From NCBI RefSeq assembly GCF_035917415.1, contig NZ_CP109073.1, positions 2,577,501 through 2,641,500 of the forward strand: DNA of 64,000 nucleotides, read 5' to 3'. The stretch is from Streptomyces sp. NBC_01803 (GTDB lineage: Bacteria > Actinomycetota > Actinomycetes > Streptomycetales > Streptomycetaceae). Shown piece by piece: positions 33,885 through 45,391 of this stretch (position 1 is its first letter; each line of letters opens with the position of its first letter). The notes below the pieces were generated by a model, which made no database searches, was not told where the DNA came from, and worked only from the letters and a program-made list of their open reading frames with translations. The position numbers and the translations under genes were made by a program.

Positions 33885-36692
33885 TCAGAGCGCGTTCGCC
33901 AGGGCTTCGGCCAGGTGGTGGGCCTGGTGGCCGGTGAGCTGGGCCAGTTGGACACGGCAGGAGTAGCCGTCGGCCAGCAGCACGGTGCCGACGGGTGCGG
34001 CACGGACGGCGGGCAGGAGCTGGTCCTCCGCGCAGGCCACGGATACCTCGTAATGTCCCTCCTCGAAGCCGAAGTTGCCCGCCAGGCCGCAGCAGCCGGT
34101 GGACAACGAGCCGGTCAGGCCCGCTCGTTCGCGCAGCTCCCGGTCGGCGGCGTCGCCGAGGACCGCGTGCTGGTGGCAGTGCGTCTGTCCGGCGACCGGG
34201 CGGTCCAGGCGCGGCGGGGTCCAGCCGGGGGCGTGCTCCCGGAGCGTCTCGGCGAACGTACGGACGCGCCCGGCGAGTTCGCGGGCGCGCGGGTCGTCGG
34301 GAAGCAGCTCGGGGAGGTCCGTGCGCAGAGCCGCCGCGCACGGCGGTTCGAGGACGGTGACGGGCAGCCCCGGCGGCAGCCGGTCCAGGGTGCGGCGCAT
34401 CACCGCGCGCGCCTGGTCGAGTTGGCCGGTGGTGACGTAGGTCAGCCCGCAGCACACCGCTTCCCCGGGCACCTCGGGGCGCAGCCCGGCGGCGGTCAGC
34501 ACGGTGACGGCTGCGCGGCCGGCCTCCGGGGACAGGTAGTTGGTGAACGTGTCGGGGAAGAGCACCACCGGGCGGCCGACCCCGCCGCCCTCCCGGCCAC
34601 GCCACCAGCGGGTGAACGGCTGCCGCGCGATCGGCGGGACGGTCCGTTCGGGCGCGACACCGCCGAGGCGCTTGGCGAGCGCGGCCAGCGGCGGCACGTG
34701 CGTCGCCGCGTTGGCCAGGGGCGCCAGGCGCAGCGCGGCGGTCAGGGCGAGCCAGCGCGGCAGCCGGCCCAGCGCGTAGTGGGCGACGGGCCGGCGTCGC
34801 CCGGCGTAGTGGTGGTGGAGGAACTCGGCCTTGTAGGTGGCCATGTCGACGCCGACCGGACAGTCCGACCGGCACCCCTTGCACGACAGACACAGGTCGA
34901 GCGCGTCGCGCACCTCCGCCGAGCGCCAGCCGTCGGTGACGATCTCACCGGTCAGCATCTCGTGCAGCAGCCGGGCGCGCCCCCGGGTGGAGTGGCGCTC
35001 CTCGCCGGTGGCCCGGAAGGAGGGACACATGACGTGCGGACCGGCCGTCGTCTCACGGCACTTGGCGACGCCGACGCAGCGGCGGACGGCCGCCCCGAAG
35101 TCGCCGCCGTCGTCCGGGTAGGCGAACGCGACGGGCACCGGCGCGGTGGGCAGCCCGACGAAGCGCAGGTGCTCGTCCAGGCGGGCCGGGCGGACCAGCA
35201 CCCCCGGGTTGAGGCCGCCATCGGGATCCCAGGCGTCCTTGAATCGGCCGAAGGCGGCGACGAGTTCGTCCCCGTACATGCGCGGCAGCAGCTCGGCGCG
35301 GGCCATCCCGTCGCCGTGCTCGCCGGACAGCGAGCCGCCGTGGGCGATCACCAGCGTGGCCAGCTCCTGACCGAACTCCCGGAAGCGCGCGATGCCCTGA
35401 GACGACAGCAGGTCGAAGTCGATGCGGACGTGGACGCAGCCCTCCCCGAAGTGCCCGTACGGCGTGCCGCGCAGGCCGTGATCGCGCAACAGCCCCCGGA
35501 ACTCCCGGAGATAGCTGCCGAGCCGGGTCGGCGGCACCGCGCAGTCCTCCCATCCCGGCCATGCCTCGGCGCCGTCCGGCCGCCGCGTCGCCACGCCTGC
35601 GGCGTCCTCCCGCACGCGCCACAGCGCCCGTTGGGCCACCGGATCGGTGACCACGGCGTGGCCGGTGGTGTCGCCGACCGCCGCGCGGCACAGCGCGGCG
35701 GCGCGCGCCCCGGCCTCGCCGTCGCTCTCGCCGCCGACCTCGGCGAACAGCCAGGCGCCGCCCGGCGGCAGCGCGGCGGCGGCCTTGCCGACCAGGTCGG
35801 CGGCCATGCCCTCGACGGTCAGCGGCCCGTGCGGCAGCAGCCCGGCCGCCGCGTCGGCCGCCGCGCTCTCGTCCGGATAGCCGAGCACGGCCAGCGCCCG
35901 CGCGGCCGGGGGCCGGATCAGCCGGACGGTGGCCCCGGTCAGAACGCCGAGCGTGCCCTCGCTCCCGGTGAACGCGCGGGCCCAGTCCCGGCCCCGCTCC
36001 GGCAGCAGCTCGTCCAGCGCGTAGCCGGAGATGCGGCGCGGCAGATCGGGGAAGCCGGTGCGGAGCAGGGCGAGCCGGTCCGCGACCAGGCTCTCGACGG
36101 CCGCGCGCAGCGGCCCGGGAACGCCGCCGCCCCCGTCGGTGCCGCGCGCGAGGCGGGCGCGCTCGCCCCGGTAGGTGAGGACATCGAGGGCGTGCACGTT
36201 GTCGGCGGTGGTGCCCCAGGCGACGGAGTGGGAGCCGCAGGAATTGTTCCCGATCATCCCGCCGAGCGTGCAACGGCCGTGCGTCGACGGATCAGGACCG
36301 AACGTCAGCCCGTGCGGCGCGGCGGCGGCGCGCAGCGCGTCGCAGACGACGCCGGGCTGGACGACGGCGGTGCGGGCGGCGGGGTCGAGCGCGAGCACGC
36401 GGTTCATGTGGCGGGTGAAGTCCAGCACGACGCCGGTCCCGGTGGCCTGCCCGGCGATGCTGGTACCGCCGCCGCGCGCGGTCACGGGCACGCCGTGCGC
36501 CCGGCAGACGGCGAGCGCCGCCGCCACGTCGTCCGCGTCGCGCGGGGCGACCACGCCGACCGGGATCCGCCGGTAGTTGGAGGCGTCCATGGTGACCAGC
36601 GCCCGGCTCCCCGCGTCGAACGCGACCTCGCCGCGCACCTCCGCGCGCAGCTCGGCGGCCAGCTCCCGCGCCCGTTCCCCGTCCACAGCCAT
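33885..36692 (-). CDS. FAD- and Fe-S-binding D-lactate dehydrogenase-like oxidoreductase
   Basis: 935 residues. N-terminal FAD-binding domain of the GlcD/Dld2 type: VTARGGGTSIAGQATGTGVV (about 72-91), then THGRCTLGGMIGNNSCGSHS. FAD-linked oxidase C-terminal domain with HVRIDFDLL and SLSGEHGDGMARAELLP (about 475-490). 4Fe-4S segment LCLSCKGCRSDCPVGVDMAT near residue 590. GlpC/LldE-like Cys-rich domains include VCCGLTYVTTGQLDQARAVM and STGCCGLAGNFGFEEGHYEV. Such fused proteins oxidise D-lactate or a related 2-hydroxy acid and pass electrons to the respiratory chain; the exact substrate is not determined. Single gene; its 5' end faces the conservon. Confidence 0.9.
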   Translation of the reverse strand: MAVDGERARELAAELRAEVRGEVAFDAGSRALVTMDASNYRRIPVGVVAPRDADDVAAALAVCRAHGVPVTARGGGTSIAGQATGTGVVLDFTRHMNRVLALDPAARTAVVQPGVVCDALRAAAAPHGLTFGPDPSTHGRCTLGGMIGNNSCGSHSVAWGTTADNVHALDVLTYRGERARLARGTDGGGGVPGPLRAAVESLVADRLALLRTGFPDLPRRISGYALDELLPERGRDWARAFTGSEGTLGVLTGATVRLIRPPAARALAVLGYPDESAAADAAAGLLPHGPLTVEGMAADLVGKAAAALPPGGAWLFAEVGGESDGEAGARAAALCRAAVGDTTGHAVVTDPVAQRALWRVREDAAGVATRRPDGAEAWPGWEDCAVPPTRLGSYLREFRGLLRDHGLRGTPYGHFGEGCVHVRIDFDLLSSQGIARFREFGQELATLVIAHGGSLSGEHGDGMARAELLPRMYGDELVAAFGRFKDAWDPDGGLNPGVLVRPARLDEHLRFVGLPTAPVPVAFAYPDDGGDFGAAVRRCVGVAKCRETTAGPHVMCPSFRATGEERHSTRGRARLLHEMLTGEIVTDGWRSAEVRDALDLCLSCKGCRSDCPVGVDMATYKAEFLHHHYAGRRRPVAHYALGRLPRWLALTAALRLAPLANAATHVPPLAALAKRLGGVAPERTVPPIARQPFTRWWRGREGGGVGRPVVLFPDTFTNYLSPEAGRAAVTVLTAAGLRPEVPGEAVCCGLTYVTTGQLDQARAVMRRTLDRLPPGLPVTVLEPPCAAALRTDLPELLPDDPRARELAGRVRTFAETLREHAPGWTPPRLDRPVAGQTHCHQHAVLGDAADRELRERAGLTGSLSTGCCGLAGNFGFEEGHYEVSVACAEDQLLPAVRAAPVGTVLLADGYSCRVQLAQLTGHQAHHLAEALANAL

Positions 36693-36876
36693 CCCCCCAG
36701 CGTGCCACCCCGCCCAGCCGGTTCCCCCGGACCACCCGTCACAACGATCACTTGTGCATGAAGACGCACAGAAGGAACGCTCATCCCTATAACAGGCTTT
36801 GCCTGCGCGTTCGGCAACTCACCTATAGTGTGGCGGGATTGGCAGCGCTCCCTTCCCGTCCGCGAGGTCCTCGACG

Positions 36877-38502
36877 ATGACAGCGCACACTCCGCCGACA
36901 CGCCGACGGACGGAGCGTCCTCCCGTGCGACAGTCCCTGCTGGCACTCCTCATCTCGCTGGCCGCCACGGGAATGGCCTGGCTGGCGGCGGTGTACACGG
37001 CACCCGAGTCGTACGAGATCCCCCTCGCCTGGGGCGCGGGCGCGGGCGCGGCCGTGGTGTGCGCGGCCGTGACGACCGCGGCGTGGGGCCTGACCCGGTA
37101 CCGGCGGCTGCGGCGCGGTCTGGACGCGCGCGAGGCGACCATCCGACAGTTCGTCGACGAGACCGTGCCCGACGTGGTCCGGCGGCTGCGCGCCGGAGCC
37201 TCGGCCGACGCGGTGCTGGCGGCGGTCCCGGCGCCGGACGACGAGGCCGCGGCCCGGGTCATGCGCACCCTGGCGACCGAGGTCGGCCACGGCGAGGCGA
37301 GCAAGGCCGCCGCCATGGCCGCCTGCGCCAACGCGGCCGGCCGGATGCAGGCGCTGACCACCAGCATGCTGGCCGACCTGCGCGAGATGGAGCACCGGCA
37401 CGGCGACGAGAACGTGCTCGGCGACCTGCTGCACATCGACCACCGCACGGCCCAGGCGGGCCGACTGGCCGACAGCATCGCCGTGCTGACGGGCGCCCGT
37501 TCGGGACGACGCTGGACCAAGCCGATCGTGATGGAGAGCATCCTGCGCGGCGCCATGGGTCGTATCGGGGGCTACCAGCGGGTCAGGCTGCACTCCACGG
37601 TCAGCGTCGCCATCACCGGCCACGCCGCCGAGGGCGTGATGCACGCACTGGCCGAACTCCTCGATAACGCGGCGAACTTCTCGCCGCCCACCGCTGAAAT
37701 CCACGTCTACGCCGAGGAGGTACCGGTCGGCGTCGTCCTCACCGTTGAGGACAGCGGCCTGGTGATGAGCGATGTGGCCCTGCGCCGCGCCGAACGCGCC
37801 GTCTCCGCCGAGCCGTTGGACCTGACCACCCTGTCCGGGACCCGGCTCGGCCTGGCCGTCGTCGGCTGCCTCGCCCGCAAGCACGGGCTGAAGGTGTCCT
37901 TCCGGCCCTCCGCCCGCGGCGGCACCGGCGCGCTGATGATGATCCCGCAGGAGCTGATCAGCCGTCCGAAGCCCGCGCCGACTCCGGCGCCCGTCCCCGC
38001 GCAGGCGCCTGTCCCCGCGCAGACGCCCGTTCCCGCGCATGCGCCCGTCCCCGCCATCGCGGCGGCCACCGCCGGGCCCGCCGCCGGACACGTCCCCTCG
38101 CCCGCGACGCCCGTCGAGGCCGCGCCCGAGCAGATCGCGCTGCCGCGCGCGACCGACGAGCACTCCCCCGCCACCGACGACGACATCGCCGAGCTCAGCC
38201 GGACCGGGCTGCCCAAGCGGCGCCGAGGCCGGGCCCGCGCGGAGGCCCCCGGCCAGGACCTGCCCTCCCGCCCGCGCCCGTCGACCCCCGCCGCCCACTC
38301 CGCGGCCGAATCCGCCGCCCGCTTCGGCGCGTTCCGCCGCGCCGTGCAGGGCCGCGAGCAGGGCCAGAACGGCGGCGCCAACGGCACCGATGGCCTCGGC
38401 TTCCCGTCCCCGGCGTCCCCGACGTCCCCGGCATCCCCGTCGTCACCGACCCCCTCGTCCTCCCCCACTCCCTCACCGCATCCGGAGGACGACACCCCAT
38501 GA
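36877..38502 (+). CDS. cvnA: Conservon sensor protein CvnA (histidine-kinase-like)
   Basis: 541 residues. Two N-terminal membrane helices (LLALLISLAATGMAWLAAVY; GAGAGAAVVCAAVTTAAWGL) enclose a short outer loop. A helical region with LREMEHRHGDENVLGDLLHIDH (about 168-190) follows, then a GHKL ATPase: N-box ALAELLDNAANFSPP (about 256-270), VEDSGLVM, GLAVVGCLARKHG. The last about 170 residues are Pro/Ala-rich, with repeats of PVPA. Conservon CvnA proteins resemble histidine kinases but lack a partner response regulator. They form a membrane complex with CvnB, C and D. First of five genes joined by start-stop overlaps. Confidence 0.9.
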   Translation: MTAHTPPTRRRTERPPVRQSLLALLISLAATGMAWLAAVYTAPESYEIPLAWGAGAGAAVVCAAVTTAAWGLTRYRRLRRGLDAREATIRQFVDETVPDVVRRLRAGASADAVLAAVPAPDDEAAARVMRTLATEVGHGEASKAAAMAACANAAGRMQALTTSMLADLREMEHRHGDENVLGDLLHIDHRTAQAGRLADSIAVLTGARSGRRWTKPIVMESILRGAMGRIGGYQRVRLHSTVSVAITGHAAEGVMHALAELLDNAANFSPPTAEIHVYAEEVPVGVVLTVEDSGLVMSDVALRRAERAVSAEPLDLTTLSGTRLGLAVVGCLARKHGLKVSFRPSARGGTGALMMIPQELISRPKPAPTPAPVPAQAPVPAQTPVPAHAPVPAIAAATAGPAAGHVPSPATPVEAAPEQIALPRATDEHSPATDDDIAELSRTGLPKRRRGRARAEAPGQDLPSRPRPSTPAAHSAAESAARFGAFRRAVQGREQGQNGGANGTDGLGFPSPASPTSPASPSSPTPSSSPTPSPHPEDDTP

Positions 38503-38936
38503 CAGCACCGTCGGCCACCGGCACCACCGGGGACAGACTCGACTGGCTGCTGGAGAGCCTGCTCTCCCGAACGCCCGGCGCGCGGCACGCGCTGCTGCTC
38601 TCGCGGGACGGGCTGAAGCTGTGCCGGACCCCGAGTCTGACGGCCGACCAGGCCGATCAGCTCGCCGCGATCGCGGCCGGCATGCAGAGCCTGTCGCACG
38701 GCGCCTCCATGGAATTCGGCGACGGGACCGGCGGCGTGCGGCAGTCGATGACGGAGTTCTACGGCGGCCTGCTGTTCATCGTGGAGGCCGGACACGGCGC
38801 CCATCTGGCGATCGTCGCGGCGGAGACCGCCGACGCCGGGCTGGTCGGGCACAACATGAGCGAGCTGGTGGAACAGCTCGCCGACCATCTCGTCGCACCC
38901 CCCAGGGCGTTCGTCAAGGGCGGCGGACCGGCATGA
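38499..38936 (+). CDS. cvnB: Conservon roadblock/LC7 protein CvnB
   Basis: 145 residues forming a single roadblock/LC7 domain: LDWLLESLLSRTPGARHALLL (about 10-30), SRDGLKLCRTPSL, TADQADQLAAIAAGMQSLSHGAS (about 45-67), FIVEAGHGAHLAIVAAE. Roadblock proteins such as MglB act on small GTPases, so CvnB is the probable regulator of the CvnD GTPase. The ATG overlaps the cvnA stop and the TGA overlaps the cvnC start. Confidence 0.93.
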   Translation: MTAPSATGTTGDRLDWLLESLLSRTPGARHALLLSRDGLKLCRTPSLTADQADQLAAIAAGMQSLSHGASMEFGDGTGGVRQSMTEFYGGLLFIVEAGHGAHLAIVAAETADAGLVGHNMSELVEQLADHLVAPPRAFVKGGGPA

Positions 38937-39292
38937 TCCGCCCCGGCCGGGACGACGACCCCGACCGGCTGTACACCCTCACCGGGGGCCGCAGCCGGGC
39001 CGGCACGGACGCTTTCGACCTGGTCACGCTGGTGGTGAGCGAGTCGGAGCCGACCGCGGGCATGCAGTCGGAGCACGTCAGGATTCTGCGCATGTGCCGC
39101 AGCCCGACCGCCGTCGTGGAAATCGCCGCCGAGCTGCGGCTGCCGGTGACGATCGTCAAGATCCTGCTCAGCGATCTCCTCGCCACCGACCGCGTCACCG
39201 TCCGCCACCCCTCCACCCTCGCCGCGCGCGACGTGGCTCCGCCCGACCCCCGACTCCTTGAGCAGGTTCTCGTTGGACTCCGCAAGCTCTGA
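38933..39292 (+). CDS. cvnC: Conservon DUF742 protein CvnC
   Basis: 119 residues from ATG 38933. DUF742 features: RLYTLTGGRSRAG near the N-terminus and a winged-helix-like C-terminal half (EHVRILRMCRSPTAVVEIAA, ELRLPVTIVKILLSDLLATD). CvnC interacts with the other conservon proteins at the membrane; its exact part is unknown. It overlaps cvnB by four bases and cvnD by about 20 bases. Confidence 0.92.
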   Translation: MIRPGRDDDPDRLYTLTGGRSRAGTDAFDLVTLVVSESEPTAGMQSEHVRILRMCRSPTAVVEIAAELRLPVTIVKILLSDLLATDRVTVRHPSTLAARDVAPPDPRLLEQVLVGLRKL

Positions 39293-39880
39293 CCGCTGGA
39301 CCGAACGCACCCCCCTGGGCAGAAGCGCGGACAACGGCCTGAAGATCGTCATCACCGGTGGCTTCGGCGTCGGCAAGACCACCCTGGTCCGCGCGGTCAG
39401 CGACATCCGCCCGCTGAACACCGAAGAGATCATGACCCGGGCCGGCGAGGGCGTGGACGACATCTCCGCCGTGCGCGACAAGACGTCGACCACCGTCGCG
39501 TTCGACTTCGGCCGGATCAGCCTCAACGAGCGCACCGTGCTCTATCTCTTCGGCGCCCCCGGCCAGGAGCGGTTCTGGTTCCTGTGGGAGCGGCTGTTCA
39601 TCGGCACCCTCGGCGCCGTCGTGCTGGTGGACACCCGCCGGCTGGCCGACTCCTGGTACGCCATCGACCGGCTGGAGCAGCACGGCACGCCGTTCATCGT
39701 GGCCCGCAACCACTTCGGCGGCCCGGCCCACAGCCTGGAACAGGTCCGCGAGGCGCTGGACCTGCCCGACCACGTGCCGCTGGTCGACTGCGACGCCCGC
39801 TCGCGCCGCTCGTGCAAGGCGGTCCTGCTCACCCTCGTCAGATACCTCTACACGCTCGCCGCCGACCGGGAGACCACGCC

Positions 39881-39884
<4 letters not shown>
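39273..39884 (+). CDS. cvnD: Conservon Ras-like GTPase CvnD
   Basis: 203 residues if translated from TTG 39273, preceded by GCAGG and giving the N-terminus M-D-S-A-S-S seen in relatives. TTG 39258 is the alternative and adds five residues. G1 motif VITGGFGVGKTTLVRAV (about 25-41); switch region with Thr residues DKTSTTVAFDFGRI; G3 LFGAPGQERF (A-P-G-Q for D-x-x-G). The G4 position reads VARNHF (about 153), N-H-F where N-K-x-D is usual in Ras but as in CvnD proteins. CvnD is the GTPase output of the conservon, controlled by CvnB. The stop overlaps the cvnE start. Confidence 0.9.
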
Positions 39885-42318
<2,434 letters not shown>

Positions 42319-42325
42319 CCGTATC

Positions 42326-42349
42326 GCTCCGCGCCGGCCGACGCGGAGC
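42326..42349 (+). terminator. Hairpin after serC
   Basis: GCTCCGCG (42326-42333) pairs with CGCGGAGC (42342-42349), eight bases beyond the stop; loop of eight, no T-tract. Confidence 0.5.
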
Positions 42350-42486
42350 ACGGAACACGGCGGAACGCCGACGCGGGATCGCGTCGCCGTTTCCGCCGTT
42401 TCCGGCGCTTCCCGAGTTTCGGCGGGTGTGGTCCGCCGGCCGAGATTGTGGCCCTCGTCCGCACCTGGCTGACCGCGCGCCGCGGC

Positions 42487-43566
42487 TCAGCCGTCCTTCC
42501 CCCCGCCACCGCCGGACATCACGCGGCGGACGCCGAAGACGACCACTGCTCCGACGGCCAGGGCCATCAACACCGGGGAGGAGAGCCCACCGCCGTCCCC
42601 GTCGTCGTCCGTGTTCCCCTCGTCCCCGCCCTCGCCCGGTGCCGGCTCCCCGGACGCCTCCTCTTCCGCCTCTTCCTCGGCCGCCTCCGCCTCGGCGGCG
42701 CTCTCCGGCAGCAGCTCGCCGCGCAGTTCCACCGGCTCGACCTCGCTGCCCTGGCCCTCCGAGCCGAACATCAGCGTCCGGCCGTCCCGCGTGAACGTGA
42801 CCGACTCGCCCTGTAGCTGGCTCGGCGGGATCACCCGTCGCGCCAGCTCGGCCGGCTCGTCGGCACGCCACTCGTACATCTGGGCGGTGAAGTAGCCGCG
42901 CAGCAGCAGCCGGGTGCCGTCGGGCGAGAACGCGCCGTCCGTCACCCACAGGTCCGTGTCCGCGACGCGCGCGAAGACGTTCGGCGCGGTCCCGGACAGC
43001 TCCTCCGGGCCCGCGTACAGGGCGCCGCTGCCGTCCTGTTTCTTGCTGGCGATGTAGACCCGGCCGGTGACCGGGTGGACCATCAGCGCCTCGGCGTCCC
43101 GGGGCCCGTCCTCGTACTGGACGGTGTGGACCGTGGGCGTCACGGCGGTGTCGGCCAGCCGCTCCGGCTCGGGTATCCGGTAGATCCAGACCTCGGACCA
43201 GCCGCCGTCGAAGTTGTCCCCGATGTCGCCGATGTACAGGTCGCCGTCGGGGCCCAGCGAGATGGCCTCGATGTCGCGGGCGGTGATACCGCTCAGGGTG
43301 ACGGTGGCCACCGTTTCGCCCGTGGCGCTGTCCACGGCGTAGATCGCGGCGGCGTCCTCGCTGTCGTTGTGCGTCCAGTAGACGCCGGGGTGGCGTTCGC
43401 TGGCCTGGAGCCCACTCGACTCGATGACGCGCGGATCGTCGATCGTGAAGGCGGCGGGTGCCTCGTCCGCGGCGGCGGCCGGCGGGCCGCCCGCGAGCAG
43501 TGCGACGATCGCCGCGGTCGCGGCCGTCGCAGCGGCGGCGCGGCGCGGCGTGATCCAAGTGGACAT
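42487..43566 (-). CDS. Exported beta-propeller protein anchored by a C-terminal helix
   Basis: 359 residues. Signal peptide ITPRRAAAATAATAAIVALL ending A-A-A-A-D (about 34). Repeated propeller-like blades follow: HPGVYWTHNDSEDAAAIYAV, LGPDGDLYIGDIGDNFDGGW, HPVTGRVYIASKKQDGSGAL, FSPDGTRLLLRGYF, FTRDGRTLMFGSEGQG. An acidic Glu/Ala/Asp linker and a final hydrophobic helix (SSPVLMALAVGAVVVFGVRR) near the C-terminus follow. It is probably displayed outside the membrane. Substrate or ligand unknown. Convergent with serC, divergent from the aldo/keto reductase. Confidence 0.82.
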   Translation of the reverse strand: MSTWITPRRAAAATAATAAIVALLAGGPPAAAADEAPAAFTIDDPRVIESSGLQASERHPGVYWTHNDSEDAAAIYAVDSATGETVATVTLSGITARDIEAISLGPDGDLYIGDIGDNFDGGWSEVWIYRIPEPERLADTAVTPTVHTVQYEDGPRDAEALMVHPVTGRVYIASKKQDGSGALYAGPEELSGTAPNVFARVADTDLWVTDGAFSPDGTRLLLRGYFTAQMYEWRADEPAELARRVIPPSQLQGESVTFTRDGRTLMFGSEGQGSEVEPVELRGELLPESAAEAEAAEEEAEEEASGEPAPGEGGDEGNTDDDGDGGGLSSPVLMALAVGAVVVFGVRRVMSGGGGGKDG

Positions 43567-43656
43567 GCGCCCAAGCCTGCCATCGCCCGTCGGGCGGGCC
43601 GACGGCGGTGCGTATTTCCTTGCCTAGAGCGCACTCCACGGCGTTGGCTGGGGTCC

Positions 43657-44637
43657 ATGAGGTACACACAGCTCGGACGCACGGGTCTCAAGGTCAGCCG
43701 ACTAGTCCTGGGGACCATGAACTTCGGTGAATTCACCGACGAGGCGGACAGTCACGCGATCATGGACGCCGCACTGGAGAAGGGGGTCAACTTCTTCGAC
43801 ACGGCGAACGTCTACGGGGGGCCCGAGACCAAGGGCCGCACCGAGGAGATCATCGGCAGCTGGTTCGCGAAGGGTGGCGGGCGGCGCGACAAGGTCGTGC
43901 TGGCCACCAAGGTGTACGCGAACATAGCAGCGGATGGGCGGCCCTGGCCGAACTTCGACCTCCTGTCCGCCGTGAACATCCGGCGCGCCGTCGACGCCAG
44001 CCTCAAGCGGTTGGGGACGGACTACATCGACCTGTACCAGTTCCACCACGTGGACCGCCACACGCCGTGGGAGGAGATCTGGCAGGCCATCGACGTCCTG
44101 GTGACGCAGGGCAAGATCCTCTACGCCGGATCGAGCAACTTCGCGGGCTGGCACATCGCCGGCGCCAACGAGGCGGCGGCCCGGCGGAGCTCGCTGGGGC
44201 TGGTCAGCGAGCAGTGCCTGTACAACCTGGCCGAGCGCCGCGCCGAGATGGAGGTCATCCCGGCCGCCGAGGGCTACGGGCTGGGCGTCATCCCGTGGTC
44301 GCCGCTGCACGGCGGGCTGCTGGGCGGCGCGATCCGCAAGGAGCGCGAGGGCGGCGGCGGCCGGACGGCCAACGCCCTGTCGAACAGCGCGCTGCGTGAG
44401 CAGGTGCAGGCGTACGAGGACCTGCTCGACAAGAACGGCCTGGCCCCCGGTGAGGTCGCCCTGGCGTGGCTGCTCACCCGCCCCGGCGTCACCGGCCCGA
44501 TCGTCGGCCCGCGCGTGCGCGAGCAGCTCGACTCGGCGCTCCGCGCGGTGGAGCTGGAGCTCGGCGAGGACGTGCTGAAGGCGCTCGACGAGATCTTCCC
44601 CGGCCCCGGCCGGTCCCCGGAGGCGTTCGCCTGGTGA
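43657..44637 (+). CDS. Aldo/keto reductase
   Basis: 326 residues, ATG 43657. N-terminus MRYTQLGRTGLKVSRLVLGT and the catalytic tetrad of the family: Asp in NFFDTANVYG with Tyr in the same motif (about 48-57), Lys in VVLATKVYA (about 85-93), His in YQFHHVDRHTPWEE. The C-terminal cofactor region reads ITG/TGPIVGPRVREQLDSAL. It resembles the group that includes voltage-channel beta-subunit-like and YhdN-type NADPH oxidoreductases. Physiological substrate unknown. It stands alone, start preceded weakly by GGGG. Confidence 0.9.
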   Translation: MRYTQLGRTGLKVSRLVLGTMNFGEFTDEADSHAIMDAALEKGVNFFDTANVYGGPETKGRTEEIIGSWFAKGGGRRDKVVLATKVYANIAADGRPWPNFDLLSAVNIRRAVDASLKRLGTDYIDLYQFHHVDRHTPWEEIWQAIDVLVTQGKILYAGSSNFAGWHIAGANEAAARRSSLGLVSEQCLYNLAERRAEMEVIPAAEGYGLGVIPWSPLHGGLLGGAIRKEREGGGGRTANALSNSALREQVQAYEDLLDKNGLAPGEVALAWLLTRPGVTGPIVGPRVREQLDSALRAVELELGEDVLKALDEIFPGPGRSPEAFAW

Positions 44638-44665
44638 CACCGTGACACCGCGCCCTGGCGGCGGC

Positions 44666-44752
44666 TCAGCCGAAGACCGCCGCCAGGGCCACCACGGCCA
44701 GCAGGAGAACGAGAGCGGCCGTCACGATCCGGGTCCGAGTCTTCGCGTCCAC
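44666..44752 (-). CDS. 28-residue hydrophobic membrane peptide
   Basis: GTG 44752 to TGA 44666. A basic start (MDAKTRTRIV) is followed by one hydrophobic helix TAALVLLLAVVALAAVFG that fills the rest. Too short for usual gene finders. Codon third positions are strongly G/C except CTC/GTT, consistent with coding. It lies between an aldo/keto reductase and thpR, with thpR upstream on the same strand. Function unknown. Confidence 0.5.
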   Translation of the reverse strand: MDAKTRTRIVTAALVLLLAVVALAAVFG

Positions 44753-44803
44753 GCCGCCTACGGTACGCCCCGCGCCGGAAGGCGCCGCGCGGTGGGCGGG
44801 CGC

Positions 44804-45355
44804 TCAGGGCGTCAGCGGCCAGGTGCCCCGAGCGGTGTAGCGGTGCTCCTCGTCACTGCTCAGCAGCACGATCCGGTCGGCCGGCCAGGGCGAGCCGGTG
44901 AACGGCGTCAGGGCCGTGACGAAGGGGACCATGGACGTGCCCGGGCCGCCGCCGGCCAGGGTCAGATGCGGGCGGTAGGCGTCGTGGTGCCGGCCGCCGG
45001 GGGTGCCGGTGGCGCGGCCCGCCTCGTCCGTCGCCGCCGCGAGCGCGGTCAGCGCGGCCAGCGCCCCGGTGTCGCCCGCGACCCCGGCCCACAGCGCCCG
45101 GTCACCGAACGAGCCGCCGCCCGCCAGCCGCAGCGTGAACGGCGCGTGGGCGCGCGCCACCGCGGCGAGCCGTTCGCCCAGGGCGGGCAGCAGCGCGGCG
45201 TCGGTCTCACCGTAGAACGCCAACGTCACGTGCCAGCCGGCCGGTTCGTTCCAGCGCAGCGCGTCCGCGCCGGGCAGGGCCCGCGCCTCCCGCGCGGCGA
45301 GGGCCACTTCGGCGGCGGCGGCGTCCGGCGGCAGCAAGGCGACGAACAGTCTCAT
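44804..45355 (-). CDS. thpR: RNA 2',3'-cyclic phosphodiesterase
   Basis: 183 residues from ATG 45355. Member of the 2H phosphoesterase family: MRLFVALLPPDAAAAEV at the start, first H-x-T in GWHVTLAFYG (about 43-52), second in YRPHLTLAGGG (about 134-144). This family was formerly called 2'-5' RNA ligase and hydrolyses 2',3'-cyclic phosphates of RNA. Starts 36 bp from, and divergent to, the GNAT gene. Confidence 0.9.
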   Translation of the reverse strand: MRLFVALLPPDAAAAEVALAAREARALPGADALRWNEPAGWHVTLAFYGETDAALLPALGERLAAVARAHAPFTLRLAGGGSFGDRALWAGVAGDTGALAALTALAAATDEAGRATGTPGGRHHDAYRPHLTLAGGGPGTSMVPFVTALTPFTGSPWPADRIVLLSSDEEHRYTARGTWPLTP

Positions 45356-45391
45356 CGGGGCTCCTCCCTCATCTGGCCTAGCATCGCCCAT

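Noticed and set aside
33915..36761. 948-codon + strand ORF opposite the FAD/FeS dehydrogenase
   Set aside because: Antisense shadow; the minus-strand protein has complete conserved motifs.
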